A DNA stretch of 42,207 nucleotides from Bacilli bacterium (GTDB taxonomy: Bacteria; Bacillota_I; Bacilli_A; RF39; UBA660): positions 1 to 42,207 of the forward strand of contig JAGARQ010000003.1 in assembly GCA_017622175.1 (NCBI GenBank), in the 5' to 3' direction. The notes beneath the pieces were generated by a model that saw nothing but the letters and a program-made list of their open reading frames with translations, was not told the origin of the DNA and made no database searches. Numbering within the stretch: position 1 is the stretch's first letter; every line of letters begins with the position of its first letter. Below are positions 1 through 8,308 of the stretch, piece after piece. The position numbers and the translations under genes were made by a program.

Positions 1-707
1 CATACTTCTATGTTAGTAGCAAGACCACAATTATCACATAGAACAAGCACATCTTCTCCAATGTCACATACAGCTTGGAATTCCTCAGATAAAGTTCCAC
101 CCATTACACCACAACTAGCAGTAACAATCTTATAATCTAATCCTACTCTATCAAATATCCTTTTATATGCCTCATACATTTTATCATAAGCAATAGCTAA
201 TCCTTCATCATCCTTATCAAAAGTATAAGCGTCCTTCATCACAAACTCACGCGTACGAATCAAACCATATCTACTTCTAGGTTCATCACGATACTTATTA
301 GCCATTTGATATAAACTAATTGGCATATCTTTATGAGACTTAATAACTTCTTTTGCAGCCTCAACAAACATTTCTTCATGTGTTGGACCAAGTACATAAC
401 TTCTATTAAATCTATCTTTCAAAGAAAACATTCCATTACCAAAGTTTTCTCTACGTCCGCTCGCAATATAAACTTCTTCTGGTAATAATTGTGGCATTAC
501 TAACTCCTGACAGTCAATGCCATTCATTTCTTCTCTCACAATCTTTTCAATTTTCTTAGTAACCCTATAACCCATTGGTAAGAAATAGTATATTCCACTA
601 CCCGCTTTCTTAATCATTCCTGATCTAACCAATAAATTAGCACTTACACTTTCTTCATCTTTAGAATCTTCTCTTTTTGTAAAAAAATAACTATTTTTTA
701 ATTTCAT
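1..707 (-). CDS. proS: Prolyl-tRNA synthetase, bacterial type (3' part cut off by window edge)
   Basis: Class II aminoacyl-tRNA synthetase that charges tRNA-Pro in the cytoplasm. I translated this stretch by hand: it opens MKLKNSYFFTKREDSKDEE and carries the class II motif 1/2 region with FRDE-type motif YRDEPRSRYGLIRTREF and MKDAYTF, which is typical of bacterial ProRS. The last visible residues (GGTLSEEF onward, CDNCG) are the start of the insertion (editing) domain that separates bacterial ProRS from the archaeal type. About 235 codons are visible of an expected ~560. The start is ATG at 707 with AGGAGG at about 714-720. A small ORF (834-691) overlaps this start, and a proline T-box lies just upstream. 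A second ProRS of the other type sits upstream in the same direction. Confidence 0.93.
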   Translation of the reverse strand, partial: MKLKNSYFFTKREDSKDEESVSANLLVRSGMIKKAGSGIYYFLPMGYRVTKKIEKIVREEMNGIDCQELVMPQLLPEEVYIASGRRENFGNGMFSLKDRFNRSYVLGPTHEEMFVEAAKEVIKSHKDMPISLYQMANKYRDEPRSRYGLIRTREFVMKDAYTFDKDDEGLAIAYDKMYEAYKRIFDRVGLDYKIVTASCGVMGGTLSEEFQAVCDIGEDVLVLCDNCGLATNIEV

Positions 708-834
708 AACTTTCTCCTCCTATTTTTAAAATATTTAAACATTCCGGGAGATTAACTCCAAGAAAAGAATTCTTATTGGGTAGTCCAGATAATATCTGAC
801 TACCATTATTTATAATTTTTAAATCAGTTCTCAT
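691..834 (-). CDS. Small ORF (47 aa) between the T-box and proS, overlapping the proS start
   Basis: A 47-codon reading frame starts with ATG at 834, eight bases after a near-perfect ribosome binding site (AAAGGAGGTG, about 841-850), right after the T-box terminator. It runs into the proS start and overlaps it by 17 bases, so translation could be coupled. It matches no family I know. It contains two proline codons, CCC and CCG, both unusual in this AT-rich sequence. The message can fold in this stretch: a stem with one bulge lies at about 776-803 and a smaller GGAG/CTCC stem follows. The other proS has no such ORF after its T-box. It may be a leader peptide, a real small protein or chance; the ribosome binding site is the main argument. 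Confidence 0.45.
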   Translation of the reverse strand: MRTDLKIINNGSQILSGLPNKNSFLGVNLPECLNILKIGGESYEIKK

Positions 835-850
835 CTGAACCACCTCCTTT

Positions 851-1046
851 AAAATAAAAAGAATGGTACCTAAAAGGAGTGCTTGATGCACGGTACCATC
901 CTTACTTTAACTTATTTTTTAACGATGTAGACCACCGGAAACCAAAGTTTCATCAAGAAAGGTAGGAATTATACTAGATTATCATTAAGTTCTCACTATC
1001 CTTAATTCACTTTGCATAAGAGCTAATATAATTATGGTCTTTCTTA
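851..1046 (-). promoter_or_regulatory. T-box riboswitch (proline, specifier CCU) ahead of bacterial-type proS
   Basis: The minus-strand RNA shows the parts of a T-box leader. Stem I has base AAGAAAG (1045-1039) pairing with CTTTCTT, then an internal loop, then AATTATATTAG pairing with CTAGTATAATT. The internal loop on the 3' side contains CCU followed by A (966-963), fitting a proline specifier. The T-box core GGATGGTACCGTG is at 901-889, with UGGU able to pair with the tRNA ACCA end. A competing terminator follows (GATGGTACC with GGTACCATT, then T5AT4, down to 851). It begins 8 bases past the stop of the upstream proS. Confidence 0.93.
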
Positions 1047-1052
1047 TCGATA

Positions 1053-2465
1053 TTAATATTGAATTCCCCAAACAACACGATGTTTAGCTTCTTTTCCACA
1101 CATCGCACATTTATGAGTAGGTTGTTCTTCTTCTAAAATACATCTAGATTTCAAACCACCTATTTCTTTTAAAGAAACCTCACAAGCTTCATCACCACAC
1201 CAATCAGCAATAATAAAACCCGGATGATTTTCAATTATTTCTTTCATTTCTTCTACAGATTCAACTTCATAAGTCATTTTATCTCTTCTTGTCTTAGCTG
1301 TTTCAAATAGATTATTTTGAATCTTATCCATTAAATCTTTAACATAACTCACAACGTCTATATCTGCATTAACTTCTACTTTTTCTTGCGTATCACGTCT
1401 AGCAATAGTATAAACATCTCTTTTTAAATCCCTTTCTCCAATTTCAATTCTAACTGGAATTCCATTAACTTCAGCTTCCTTAAATTTAAATCCTGGAGAT
1501 TTATTAGAATCATCTACATAAACCGAAATATTATTTGCTTTTAAAGCCTCATATACTTCATTAACTTTTTCTTCTACATTTCCAATAGGAACAATAACCA
1601 CTTGTTTTGGAGCAATCTTTGGAGGTAATACTAATCCAAAATCATCACTATGAACCATAATTAATGCACCAATCATTCTAGTTGTAACTCCCCAAGAAGT
1701 TTGATAAGCATATTCTTGTTTATTTTCTTTATTAACAAAACTTATATCATAAGCCTTAGAAAACTTTTGTCCAAAATAATGACTTGTTCCCGATTGTAAA
1801 GCAACACCATTATACATCAATGCCTCTACTGTTAAAGAATATTCAGCTCCAGCAAACTTTTCTTTTTCAGTTTTTCTTCCAGCAATAACTGGAATTGCCA
1901 AGTAATCTTCAAAGAATGTCTTATAAACATTTAACATTTGTCTTGTTTCAGCTTCCGCCTCCTCTGCAGATGCATGTACAGTATGTCCTTCTTGCCATAA
2001 GAATTCTCTACTTCTTAAAAATGGTCTAGTAGTTTTTTCCCATCTCATAACACTACACCATTGATTATACTTCATTGGTAAATCTCTATAAGATCTAACT
2101 ACATTGCTATAATAATCACTAAATAAAGTTTCACTAGTAGGTCTAACACATAATCTTTCTTCTAATAAATTAGCGCCACCATGTGTAACCCATGCAACTT
2201 CAGGTGCAAAACCATTTATAAGTTCTCCTTCTTTTTTCATTAAACTTTCAGGTATAAGCATAGGCATATATACATTTTGATGACCAGTTTCTTTAAACAT
2301 ACCATCTAATACACTTTGCATTCTTTCCCATAATGCATATCCTGCAGGTTCAATAACCATACATCCTTTAACATTTGAATAATCACATAATCTAGCTGCT
2401 TTTACAACATCTGTATACCATTTCGCAAAATCAACATCTCTACTTGTTATTGCTTCATTTTTCAT
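1053..2465 (-). CDS. proS: Prolyl-tRNA synthetase, archaeal/eukaryal type
   Basis: Charges tRNA-Pro with proline in the cytoplasm. It is 470 aa, as usual for the archaeal/eukaryal-like (type 3) ProRS also found in clostridia and mycoplasmas. Recognisable parts are DFAKWYTDVVKAARLCDYS at the N-terminus, the motif 2 region RWEKTTRPFLRSREFLWQEGH, GTSHYFGQ, and a C-terminal zinc-type domain with cysteines in WCGDEACE and KCAMCG ending in Tyr, as in this type. It has no insertion/editing domain. I start at ATG 2465 (MKNEAITSRD) because GGAGGG lies at 2476-2471; an upstream in-frame start at 2525 lies inside the T-box terminator. Promoter and T-box are at 2724-2477. A bacterial-type ProRS follows downstream. 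Confidence 0.96.
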   Translation of the reverse strand: MKNEAITSRDVDFAKWYTDVVKAARLCDYSNVKGCMVIEPAGYALWERMQSVLDGMFKETGHQNVYMPMLIPESLMKKEGELINGFAPEVAWVTHGGANLLEERLCVRPTSETLFSDYYSNVVRSYRDLPMKYNQWCSVMRWEKTTRPFLRSREFLWQEGHTVHASAEEAEAETRQMLNVYKTFFEDYLAIPVIAGRKTEKEKFAGAEYSLTVEALMYNGVALQSGTSHYFGQKFSKAYDISFVNKENKQEYAYQTSWGVTTRMIGALIMVHSDDFGLVLPPKIAPKQVVIVPIGNVEEKVNEVYEALKANNISVYVDDSNKSPGFKFKEAEVNGIPVRIEIGERDLKRDVYTIARRDTQEKVEVNADIDVVSYVKDLMDKIQNNLFETAKTRRDKMTYEVESVEEMKEIIENHPGFIIADWCGDEACEVSLKEIGGLKSRCILEEEQPTHKCAMCGKEAKHRVVWGIQY

Positions 2466-2476
2466 ATTATCCCTCC

Positions 2477-2676
2477 AAAAATAAAAAGAATGATACCTAA
2501 AGGAGTGCTTGACGCACGGTACCATCCTTACTTTAACTCTTATTTTTAACGATGTAGACTACACCGGAAACATCTGTTTCACCAGAAAAGGTAGGAATTG
2601 TATTAGATTATCATTAAGTTCTCACTATCCTTAATTCACTTTGCATAAGAGCTTATACAATTATGGTCTTCTCTAT
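2477..2676 (-). promoter_or_regulatory. T-box riboswitch (proline, specifier CCU) ahead of archaeal-type proS
   Basis: Near-duplicate of the leader at 851-1046. The stem I base AGAGAAG (2674-2668) pairs with CTTTTCT. The helix above is AATTGTAT with ATACAATT, a compensatory change from the other copy (AATTATAT with GTATAATT), which supports the fold. Specifier CCU then A lies at 2595-2592. The T-box core GGATGGTACCGTG is at 2527-2515. The terminator hairpin (GGTACC with GGTATC) ends in T5AT5 near 2477. The gene starts 12 bases later. Confidence 0.94.
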
Positions 2677-2695
2677 TGGATTTATCAATAAATCG

Positions 2696-2724
2696 ATTTT
2701 ACTATTTAAATAATCATTTGTCAA
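2696..2724 (-). promoter_or_regulatory. Sigma-A-type promoter for the proS T-box transcript
   Basis: On the minus strand TTGACA (2724-2719) and TAAAAT (2701-2696) are separated by 17 bases. Transcription would begin just before stem I of the T-box. No comparable promoter was found between the two proS genes. Confidence 0.75.
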
Positions 2725-2782
2725 ATTAATATCTATTAACTCCAAATGTGTTCATATTATAACATATCTACTATTTTTTGTC

Positions 2783-2809
2783 AAAAAAAGAACTAATTAA
2801 TTTAGTTCT
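2783..2809 (-). terminator. Intrinsic terminator after eno
   Basis: The minus strand reads AGAACTAA, loop ATTAA, TTAGTTCT, then a run of T. The eno stop codon (2799-2797) is in the loop. Confidence 0.9.
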
Positions 2810-4014
2810 TCTTCAATTCTCATTAATTGATTATACTTACAAATTCTATCTGTTCTAGACATAGAACCAGTCTTAATTTGTCCTAAATCTAAACCTACTG
2901 CTAAATCAGCAATTGTATTATCTTCAGTTTCTCCACTTCTGTGAGAAATAATTGTTTTATATCCATTAGCTTTAGCTAACTCAATAGTTTCAATTGTTTC
3001 AGTAATAGTACCAATTTGGTTAACTTTTAATAAAATTGCATTACCAGCTTTTTTATCAATTCCCATTTGAAGACATTTCTTATTAGTAACAAATAAGTCA
3101 TCTCCAACTAATTGAACTCTATCTCCAATTCTTTCAGTAATTTTAGTAAATCCTTCCCAATCATTTTCATCAACAGGATCTTCAATTGAAATAATTGGAT
3201 ATGTATTAACTAATTCTTCATAGAAGTTAATTAATTCATCAGTAGTTAATTCTTTTCCATCAACATGATATTTACCATCTTCATAGAATTCAGAAGCAGC
3301 AACGTCAATAGCAATTTTAACATCTTTTCCAGGCTCATATCCAGCTTTTTGGATTGCTTCAACGATTAACTCAAAACCTTCTTTATTTGACCCTAGATTT
3401 GGCGCAAAACCACCTTCATCGCCTACTCCAGTAAAATATCCTTTACCATTTAAAACTTTCTTTAAAGAATGGAATACTTCAGCACCAACTCTAACTCTTT
3501 CATGAATAGTATCAGCTTGTGGAATAATCATAAATTCTTGGAAATCAAGGTTATTATCAGCATGAGCCCCACCATTAATAATATTCATCATTGGATATGG
3601 TAAAGTTCTTCCTTCTCCAATATATTCATATAATTCTTTGCCTTCATTAATTGCACTAGCACGTAAAGCAGCCATACTAACTCCAAGAATAGCATTTGCA
3701 CCTAATTTGGACTTAGTTTCAGTACCATCAAGTTCAATCATTGCATAATCAAGTGCTTTTTGATTAGCAGCATCCATACCAATTACTCTATCGCGAATAA
3801 CAGTATTAACATTATTAACTGCATTTAAAACACCTTTTCCACAATAGCGAGTTCCACCATCACGCATTTCTAGCGCTTCTCTTTCTCCAGTAGAAGCCCC
3901 ACTTGGTACAGCGGCACGTCCTCTTACACCATTTTCTAGAATAACATCTACTTCAACAGTAGGATTTCCTCTAGAATCAAGAATTTCTCTTCCTTTTACA
4001 TCAATTATTTTCAT
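2797..4014 (-). CDS. eno: Enolase
   Basis: Converts 2-phosphoglycerate to phosphoenolpyruvate in glycolysis; cytoplasmic, Mg-dependent. The 405-aa product begins [19 protein letters not shown] and carries [16 protein letters not shown], the catalytic GDEGGFAPN region, Mg ligands in [10 protein letters not shown] and GDDLFVTN, and the signature LLKVNQIGT with [10 protein letters not shown]. It stops shortly after the conserved [11 protein letters not shown] segment, about 20 residues short of common enolases, so the C-terminal tail is trimmed. The start at 4014 has AGGAGG about 7 bases upstream. It is the last gene of murD-DUF1653-eno, 12 bases after the DUF1653 stop, and ends at a terminator overlapping its stop codon. 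Confidence 0.98.
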   Translation of the reverse strand: MKIIDVKGREILDSRGNPTVEVDVILENGVRGRAAVPSGASTGEREALEMRDGGTRYCGKGVLNAVNNVNTVIRDRVIGMDAANQKALDYAMIELDGTETKSKLGANAILGVSMAALRASAINEGKELYEYIGEGRTLPYPMMNIINGGAHADNNLDFQEFMIIPQADTIHERVRVGAEVFHSLKKVLNGKGYFTGVGDEGGFAPNLGSNKEGFELIVEAIQKAGYEPGKDVKIAIDVAASEFYEDGKYHVDGKELTTDELINFYEELVNTYPIISIEDPVDENDWEGFTKITERIGDRVQLVGDDLFVTNKKCLQMGIDKKAGNAILLKVNQIGTITETIETIELAKANGYKTIISHRSGETEDNTIADLAVGLDLGQIKTGSMSRTDRICKYNQLMRIEEELN

Positions 4015-4026
4015 ATATTTCCTCCT

Positions 4027-4263
4027 TTATTTAGAAACATTTTCTTCCATTAATTGAAATCTATATTCTTGTTCAACTTCAGGGTATTTTTCTTTATCAA
4101 CCTTTGATATAAACATATCATAAGGTCTTGCCCAAACTATATTAGTCCCCTCATGCAAATAAACAACCATCATTTCCTCGGTTTCAGTATGCTTTGCAAT
4201 TTCTAAAACCGTAATAATGTGTCCTTTAAAATGCTTATAACGTTGTCCCTTAATTACTTCCAT
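4027..4263 (-). CDS. DUF1653 family small protein
   Basis: A 78-aa protein of the DUF1653 family, whose function is not established. The family features seen are the opening KGQRYKHFKGHIITVLEIAKH, the TEEMMVVYLHEG strand and WARPYDMF. I start at ATG 4263 (MEVIKGQ), which overlaps the last 14 bases of murD and has GAGG eight to nine bases upstream; an in-frame upstream start at 4302 would run deep inside murD. The overlap implies translational coupling to murD. The link with murD and eno looks like convenience of operon rather than a pathway. Confidence 0.85.
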   Translation of the reverse strand: MEVIKGQRYKHFKGHIITVLEIAKHTETEEMMVVYLHEGTNIVWARPYDMFISKVDKEKYPEVEQEYRFQLMEENVSK

Positions 4264-5608
4264 TTTTAAGTTCCTCAACTTTCTTTTTAAATTCTGCTCC
4301 ACGAACTTCGCATTCTTTATATTGATCCCATGAAGCAGATGCTGGGCTCAATAATATTATATCACCCTCATTACTTACTTCAAAACATTTATCAAATCCA
4401 TCCGTCAAATATTCGTAAATATATGTTGGAATATTTAAACTATTACCAAATTCAAGAACTCTTTCTCTACACTCTCCAATTCCAATAATACTTTTGACAT
4501 TCTTCATAAACGGAGTTAATTCATTAAAATCTTGTCCTCTCTCAAGTCCACCTAAAATAACTATTATAGGTTTATCAAAAGAAGATAATGCTATTTGTGT
4601 ACATTTAATATTTGTTGCTTCTGTATCATTATAAAATCTTCTACCATCAATAGTATCAACATATTCAAGTCGATGCTCTACTCCCTTAAAATTGCTAATT
4701 ACTTCATTAATAATTTCATTTGATACACCAAACTCTTTTACCAACATAATTGCACTAATACAATTTTCAACATTATGAAGACCAGCTATAAAAATATCAT
4801 CTCTAGACATAACTTTCTCTCCATAATAATAAATATCATTATCTTTTAAATAGCCACCATTTATTTCCTTTTTACTAGAAAAATACTTAACTGTAGACTT
4901 AATATTCTTAGTTTCTTCTAAAACATCATCGTTTTCAATATTAAGAATAGCAACATTATCACTAGTATGATTTTGAAATAATTTAGCTTTAACTCTTTTA
5001 TAATTTTCATAACTCTTTAAAAAATCAATATGTGCAGGACTCAAATTAGTCATTAAAGCAACATCAGGATTAAATTCAGTTAAATTTTCTAGTTGTTGAC
5101 AGCTAACCTCTATAACAATAATATCACCATTTTTAACATCATTTAAAATACTAGATAAAGGATAACCAATATTACCCGCTAAAAAAACTTTATCACCATA
5201 AGCCTTCTTCATAATTTCATATGTCAAAGTAGTTGTTGTTGTCTTACCATTTGTACCAGTAATTGCAATCATCTTAACACCTTCTGGTAATAATCTATAA
5301 GCCATCTCAACTTCATTCATTACTTCAATACCTAATTCTCTTGCCTTAAGAACATACTTATGATCAATCGGAACACCAGGATTTTTAATCAAATAATCAA
5401 AACTTTCATCTAGGATATTATCAGGATGTGAACCAAATACTAGTTCAACTCCCAAAGAACGCAATTCATTAATTTGTTCTTTATCGTGTTTTTCTTCATC
5501 TTTACCATCATTAAGAACAACTTTATTTCCTCTTTCAATTAATAATTTAGCAGCTTGATAACCACTTCTCGCTAATCCTAAAATAAATATTTTATTATTT
5601 TCAAACAT
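4250..5608 (-). CDS. murD: UDP-N-acetylmuramoylalanine--D-glutamate ligase
   Basis: Adds D-Glu to UDP-MurNAc-L-Ala in cytoplasmic peptidoglycan precursor synthesis, using ATP. The 452-aa protein has the N-terminal Rossmann UDP-binding domain (ILGLARSGYQAAKLL), the Mur ligase ATP loop ITGTNGKTTTT near residue 115, NLSPAHIDFL, and the C-terminal ligase domain with FYNDTEATN and ILGGLERGQDF. I start at ATG 5608 with GTGGTGA just upstream, rather than at the GTG inside that ribosome binding site. Its 3' end overlaps the DUF1653 gene. A possible -10 (TATAAT, 5630-5625) precedes it with no clear -35. The divergent neighbour femX also belongs to cell-wall synthesis. Confidence 0.97.
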   Translation of the reverse strand: MFENNKIFILGLARSGYQAAKLLIERGNKVVLNDGKDEEKHDKEQINELRSLGVELVFGSHPDNILDESFDYLIKNPGVPIDHKYVLKARELGIEVMNEVEMAYRLLPEGVKMIAITGTNGKTTTTTLTYEIMKKAYGDKVFLAGNIGYPLSSILNDVKNGDIIVIEVSCQQLENLTEFNPDVALMTNLSPAHIDFLKSYENYKRVKAKLFQNHTSDNVAILNIENDDVLEETKNIKSTVKYFSSKKEINGGYLKDNDIYYYGEKVMSRDDIFIAGLHNVENCISAIMLVKEFGVSNEIINEVISNFKGVEHRLEYVDTIDGRRFYNDTEATNIKCTQIALSSFDKPIIVILGGLERGQDFNELTPFMKNVKSIIGIGECRERVLEFGNSLNIPTYIYEYLTDGFDKCFEVSNEGDIILLSPASASWDQYKECEVRGAEFKKKVEELKNGSN

Positions 5609-5673
5609 ATCTATCACCACTTTAATTATACTATGACAACAAAAAATTAACTACTATAAATTGACTTTCCATA

Positions 5674-5702
5674 TTGAAAGAACATTTTACAAATGATATA
5701 AT
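5674..5702 (+). promoter_or_regulatory. Sigma-A-type promoter of femX
   Basis: TTGAAA (5674-5679), 17-base spacer, extended -10 TGATATAAT (TATAAT at 5697-5702). It lies 31 bases before the chosen start. Confidence 0.8.
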
Positions 5703-5733
5703 AATGAGTATAGATAGAAAGGAGCTCAAAGCA

Positions 5734-6978
5734 ATGAAAATTGTAACTTTATCCCCTGAACAATTTGATAAATTTGCATCAAATCATCGTTATAGAAATT
5801 ATTATCAAAGCTCCGCATACGGTAATGTAATGGTCAAATTTGGCTACAATATCCACTATCTTGGAGTAGTAAGTGATCAAAATAAACTTATAGGCGCAAC
5901 ACTAATCATATATAAAGAAATATTTATGAGTAATAAAATAGCTTATGCTCCTAGAGGAATATTATTTAATTATGAAGATGCAGACAAAGTTGAAGAAATG
6001 ATAAAAAAACTTAAACAACTACTTGGAAAACAAGGATTTATGTTATTAAGAATGGATCCATATATTCCAGAAACAATTAGAGATTCTCAAGGAAATACAA
6101 TTAATTTCAATAATCAAGCAAGTACTATTATAAACAACCTAGTAAATGCTGGTTTTTCATACAAAGGAAAAACATTATTTTTTGAAACAGAAAAGCCACG
6201 TTGGGAAGCCCTTGTGTTATTAAACAGAGATGACAGAGAAATATTTGCAAAATTTGACAAACGTACAAGAAATAAAATTAGACGCGCAACATCTAATGGA
6301 GTTCAAGTATATAGAGATAGTGAAAGAGACTTAAATGCATTATATAAATTTATTAATAAGAAAACACCAAATCCACTATCATTCTACAAAGAAATGTGTA
6401 AAAACTTTAAAGACAATATAGAAGTATACTATGCTATACTAAATACTGAAACATTTACAATAAATAGTAGAAGAATTCTAGAACAAGAACAAGAAAAAAA
6501 TGATCAATTAAATATGATTATTCAAAATCCACAATTAGATGCAAAAGAAAGAAACAACTATTTAAATCAAAAAATGGAATCAGACAAACTATTAAATCAG
6601 TATAAAAATAATATTGTTTTAGCAACAGATTTATTAAAAGCACATCCAGAAGGACTAAAAGTAGCTGCAGCAATGGTTATAACATACGACAATGCTGCAT
6701 ATGTATTCATTGATGGAATAAACGAACAATATAATCATTTAAATGCAAATTACTTATTAAAATGGTATATGATTCAAGACTATAATAGTAGAGGATTTAA
6801 ATATATAAACTTAAATGCAATTGTAGGTGAATTCCAAGAAAAGAATCAATACAGTGGTTTAAATGAAATGAAATTAGGATTTAATACCACAGTAACAGAA
6901 TACTTAGGAGAATTTGATATAATATTAAACAACTTCTCATACAACCTATATAAAAGTTTTAATAAAGATAAGAAATAA
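5734..6978 (+). CDS. FemAB/MurM-type peptidoglycan aminoacyltransferase
   Basis: Predicted to add amino acids from aminoacyl-tRNA to the stem peptide of lipid-linked peptidoglycan precursor, making interpeptide bridges at the inner face of the membrane. The 414-aa protein has the two GNAT-like halves of the Fem family: the N-terminal half with YYQSSAYGNVMVKFGYNIHYLGV and APRGILF, and the C-terminal half with FIDGINEQYNHLNANYLLKW, INLNAIVGEF and LGFNTTVTEYLGEFD. A Gln/Asn/Lys-rich helical insertion at about residues 245-295 matches the coiled-coil arm of FemA/FemX. The start is ATG 5734 with AAAGGAG nine bases before; the longer frame from 5674 overlaps the promoter. It is the only plus-strand gene here. 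Confidence 0.9.
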   Translation: MKIVTLSPEQFDKFASNHRYRNYYQSSAYGNVMVKFGYNIHYLGVVSDQNKLIGATLIIYKEIFMSNKIAYAPRGILFNYEDADKVEEMIKKLKQLLGKQGFMLLRMDPYIPETIRDSQGNTINFNNQASTIINNLVNAGFSYKGKTLFFETEKPRWEALVLLNRDDREIFAKFDKRTRNKIRRATSNGVQVYRDSERDLNALYKFINKKTPNPLSFYKEMCKNFKDNIEVYYAILNTETFTINSRRILEQEQEKNDQLNMIIQNPQLDAKERNNYLNQKMESDKLLNQYKNNIVLATDLLKAHPEGLKVAAAMVITYDNAAYVFIDGINEQYNHLNANYLLKWYMIQDYNSRGFKYINLNAIVGEFQEKNQYSGLNEMKLGFNTTVTEYLGEFDIILNNFSYNLYKSFNKDKK

Positions 6979-6996
6979 ACTTATCTTTATTTTTTT
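6964..6996 (+). terminator. Intrinsic terminator after femX
   Basis: AAAGATAAG (6964-6972) pairs with CTTATCTTT (6980-6988), followed by A and seven T. The femX stop codon (6976-6978) lies in the loop. Confidence 0.88.
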
Positions 6997-7000
6997 ATAC

Positions 7001-7028
7001 AAAAAAAGAACCGATTAACGGTTCTTTT
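7001..7028 (-). terminator. Intrinsic terminator after tuf
   Basis: The minus strand reads AAAAGAACCG, loop TTAAT, CGGTTCTTTT, then more T to 7001. It ends the rpsL-rpsG-fusA-tuf transcript and faces the femX terminator. Confidence 0.88.
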
Positions 7029-7042
7029 AATATATCAAATTA

Positions 7043-8227
7043 TTATTCAACGATTTCAGTAACGTTACCAGCACCAACTGTTCTTCCACCTTCACGGATA
7101 GAGAATTTAGTACCTTGTTCTAAAGCGATTGAATGGATTAATTCAACATCGATATCAACGTTATCTCCTGGCATTACCATTTCAGTTCCAGCTGGTAAGT
7201 TAATAACTCCAGTTACGTCTGTAGTTCTGAAATAGAATTGAGGACGATAGTTGTTGAAGAATGGAGTATGACGTCCACCTTCTTCTTTGCTTAGTACGTA
7301 TACTGTTGCTTTGAATTTTCTATGAGGTGTAACAGTTCCAGGTTTAGCTAAAACTTGTCCACGTTCAACTTCTTCACGAGCAATACCACGTAATAATACT
7401 CCAGCATTGTCTCCAGCTTCAGCATAGTCTAATTGTTTACGGAACATTTCAATTCCTGTAACAACAGTTTTCTTAGTATCTTTGATACCAACGATTTCAA
7501 CTTCATCGTTAAGTTTTAATTGTCCACGTTCAACACGTCCAGTAACAACTGTTCCACGTCCAGTAATTGTGAAAACATCTTCAATACTCATTAAGAATGG
7601 TTTGTCGTTGTCTCTTTCTGGAGTTGGGATCCATTCGTCAACTGCAGCCATTAATTCGTCGATTTTTCCTGTCCAAGCAGCATCTCCTTCAAGAGCTTTA
7701 AGAGCAGAACCACGAATAATTGGTGTGTTGTCTCCATCGAAATCATATTCGTTTAATAAGTCACGAACTTCCATTTCTACTAAGTCTAATAATTCTTCAT
7801 CGTCAACCATATCACATTTATTTAAGAATACAACCATTTTTGGTACTCCAACTTGACGAGCAAGTAAGATATGTTCACGAGTTTGAGCCATTGGACCATC
7901 TGTAGCAGCAATAACTAAGATTGCTCCGTCCATTTGAGCAGCTCCAGTAATCATGTTCTTAACATAGTCAGCATGTCCTGGGCAGTCAACGTGAGCGTAG
8001 TGACGAGCATCAGTACTGTACTCAACGTGAGCAGTATTGATAGTGATACCACGTTCTCTTTCTTCTGGTGCTTTATCGATATTAGCGAAGTCAACAGCTT
8101 CATTACCGTTTTTACCAGCTAATACTTTAGTGATAGCAGCAGTAGTAGTAGTTTTACCATGATCTACGTGTCCAATTGTACCAACGTTAACGTGTGGTTT
8201 TGAACGATCAAATTTTTCTTTTGCCAT
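7043..8227 (-). CDS. tuf: Elongation factor Tu
   Basis: GTPase that delivers aminoacyl-tRNA to the ribosomal A site. It is 394 aa, full length. The GTPase motifs are GHVDHGKT near residue 18, [12 protein letters not shown] and [10 protein letters not shown], followed by the beta-barrel domains ([24 protein letters not shown]) and the usual end [16 protein letters not shown] start at ATG 8227 ([16 protein letters not shown]) with AGGAGG about 7 bases upstream, rather than at 8257. It is the last gene of the str operon and is followed by a terminator. Confidence 0.99.
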   Translation of the reverse strand: MAKEKFDRSKPHVNVGTIGHVDHGKTTTTAAITKVLAGKNGNEAVDFANIDKAPEERERGITINTAHVEYSTDARHYAHVDCPGHADYVKNMITGAAQMDGAILVIAATDGPMAQTREHILLARQVGVPKMVVFLNKCDMVDDEELLDLVEMEVRDLLNEYDFDGDNTPIIRGSALKALEGDAAWTGKIDELMAAVDEWIPTPERDNDKPFLMSIEDVFTITGRGTVVTGRVERGQLKLNDEVEIVGIKDTKKTVVTGIEMFRKQLDYAEAGDNAGVLLRGIAREEVERGQVLAKPGTVTPHRKFKATVYVLSKEEGGRHTPFFNNYRPQFYFRTTDVTGVINLPAGTEMVMPGDNVDIDVELIHSIALEQGTKFSIREGGRTVGAGNVTEIVE

Positions 8228-8308
8228 AATTAATTTCCTCCTATATAAATTACACATTTATTTTATCTAATAATTGAAAGATTTTCAACTATTTTGATAC
8301 GTTTTTAA

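Noticed and set aside
2466-2525. Twenty-residue N-terminal extension of the archaeal-type ProRS
   Set aside because: It lies in the T-box terminator hairpin and lacks a ribosome binding site; the ATG at 2465 has GGAGGG at proper distance.
5661-5666. TTGACT as the -35 of femX
   Set aside because: It lies 30 bases from the -10; TTGAAA at 5674 gives the normal 17-base spacing.
7482-8122. Plus-strand open frames inside tuf (and similar ones inside fusA, rpoC, rpoB, clpC)
   Set aside because: They are antisense to strongly conserved genes, have no ribosome binding site and match no family; they are shadows of the real reading frames.
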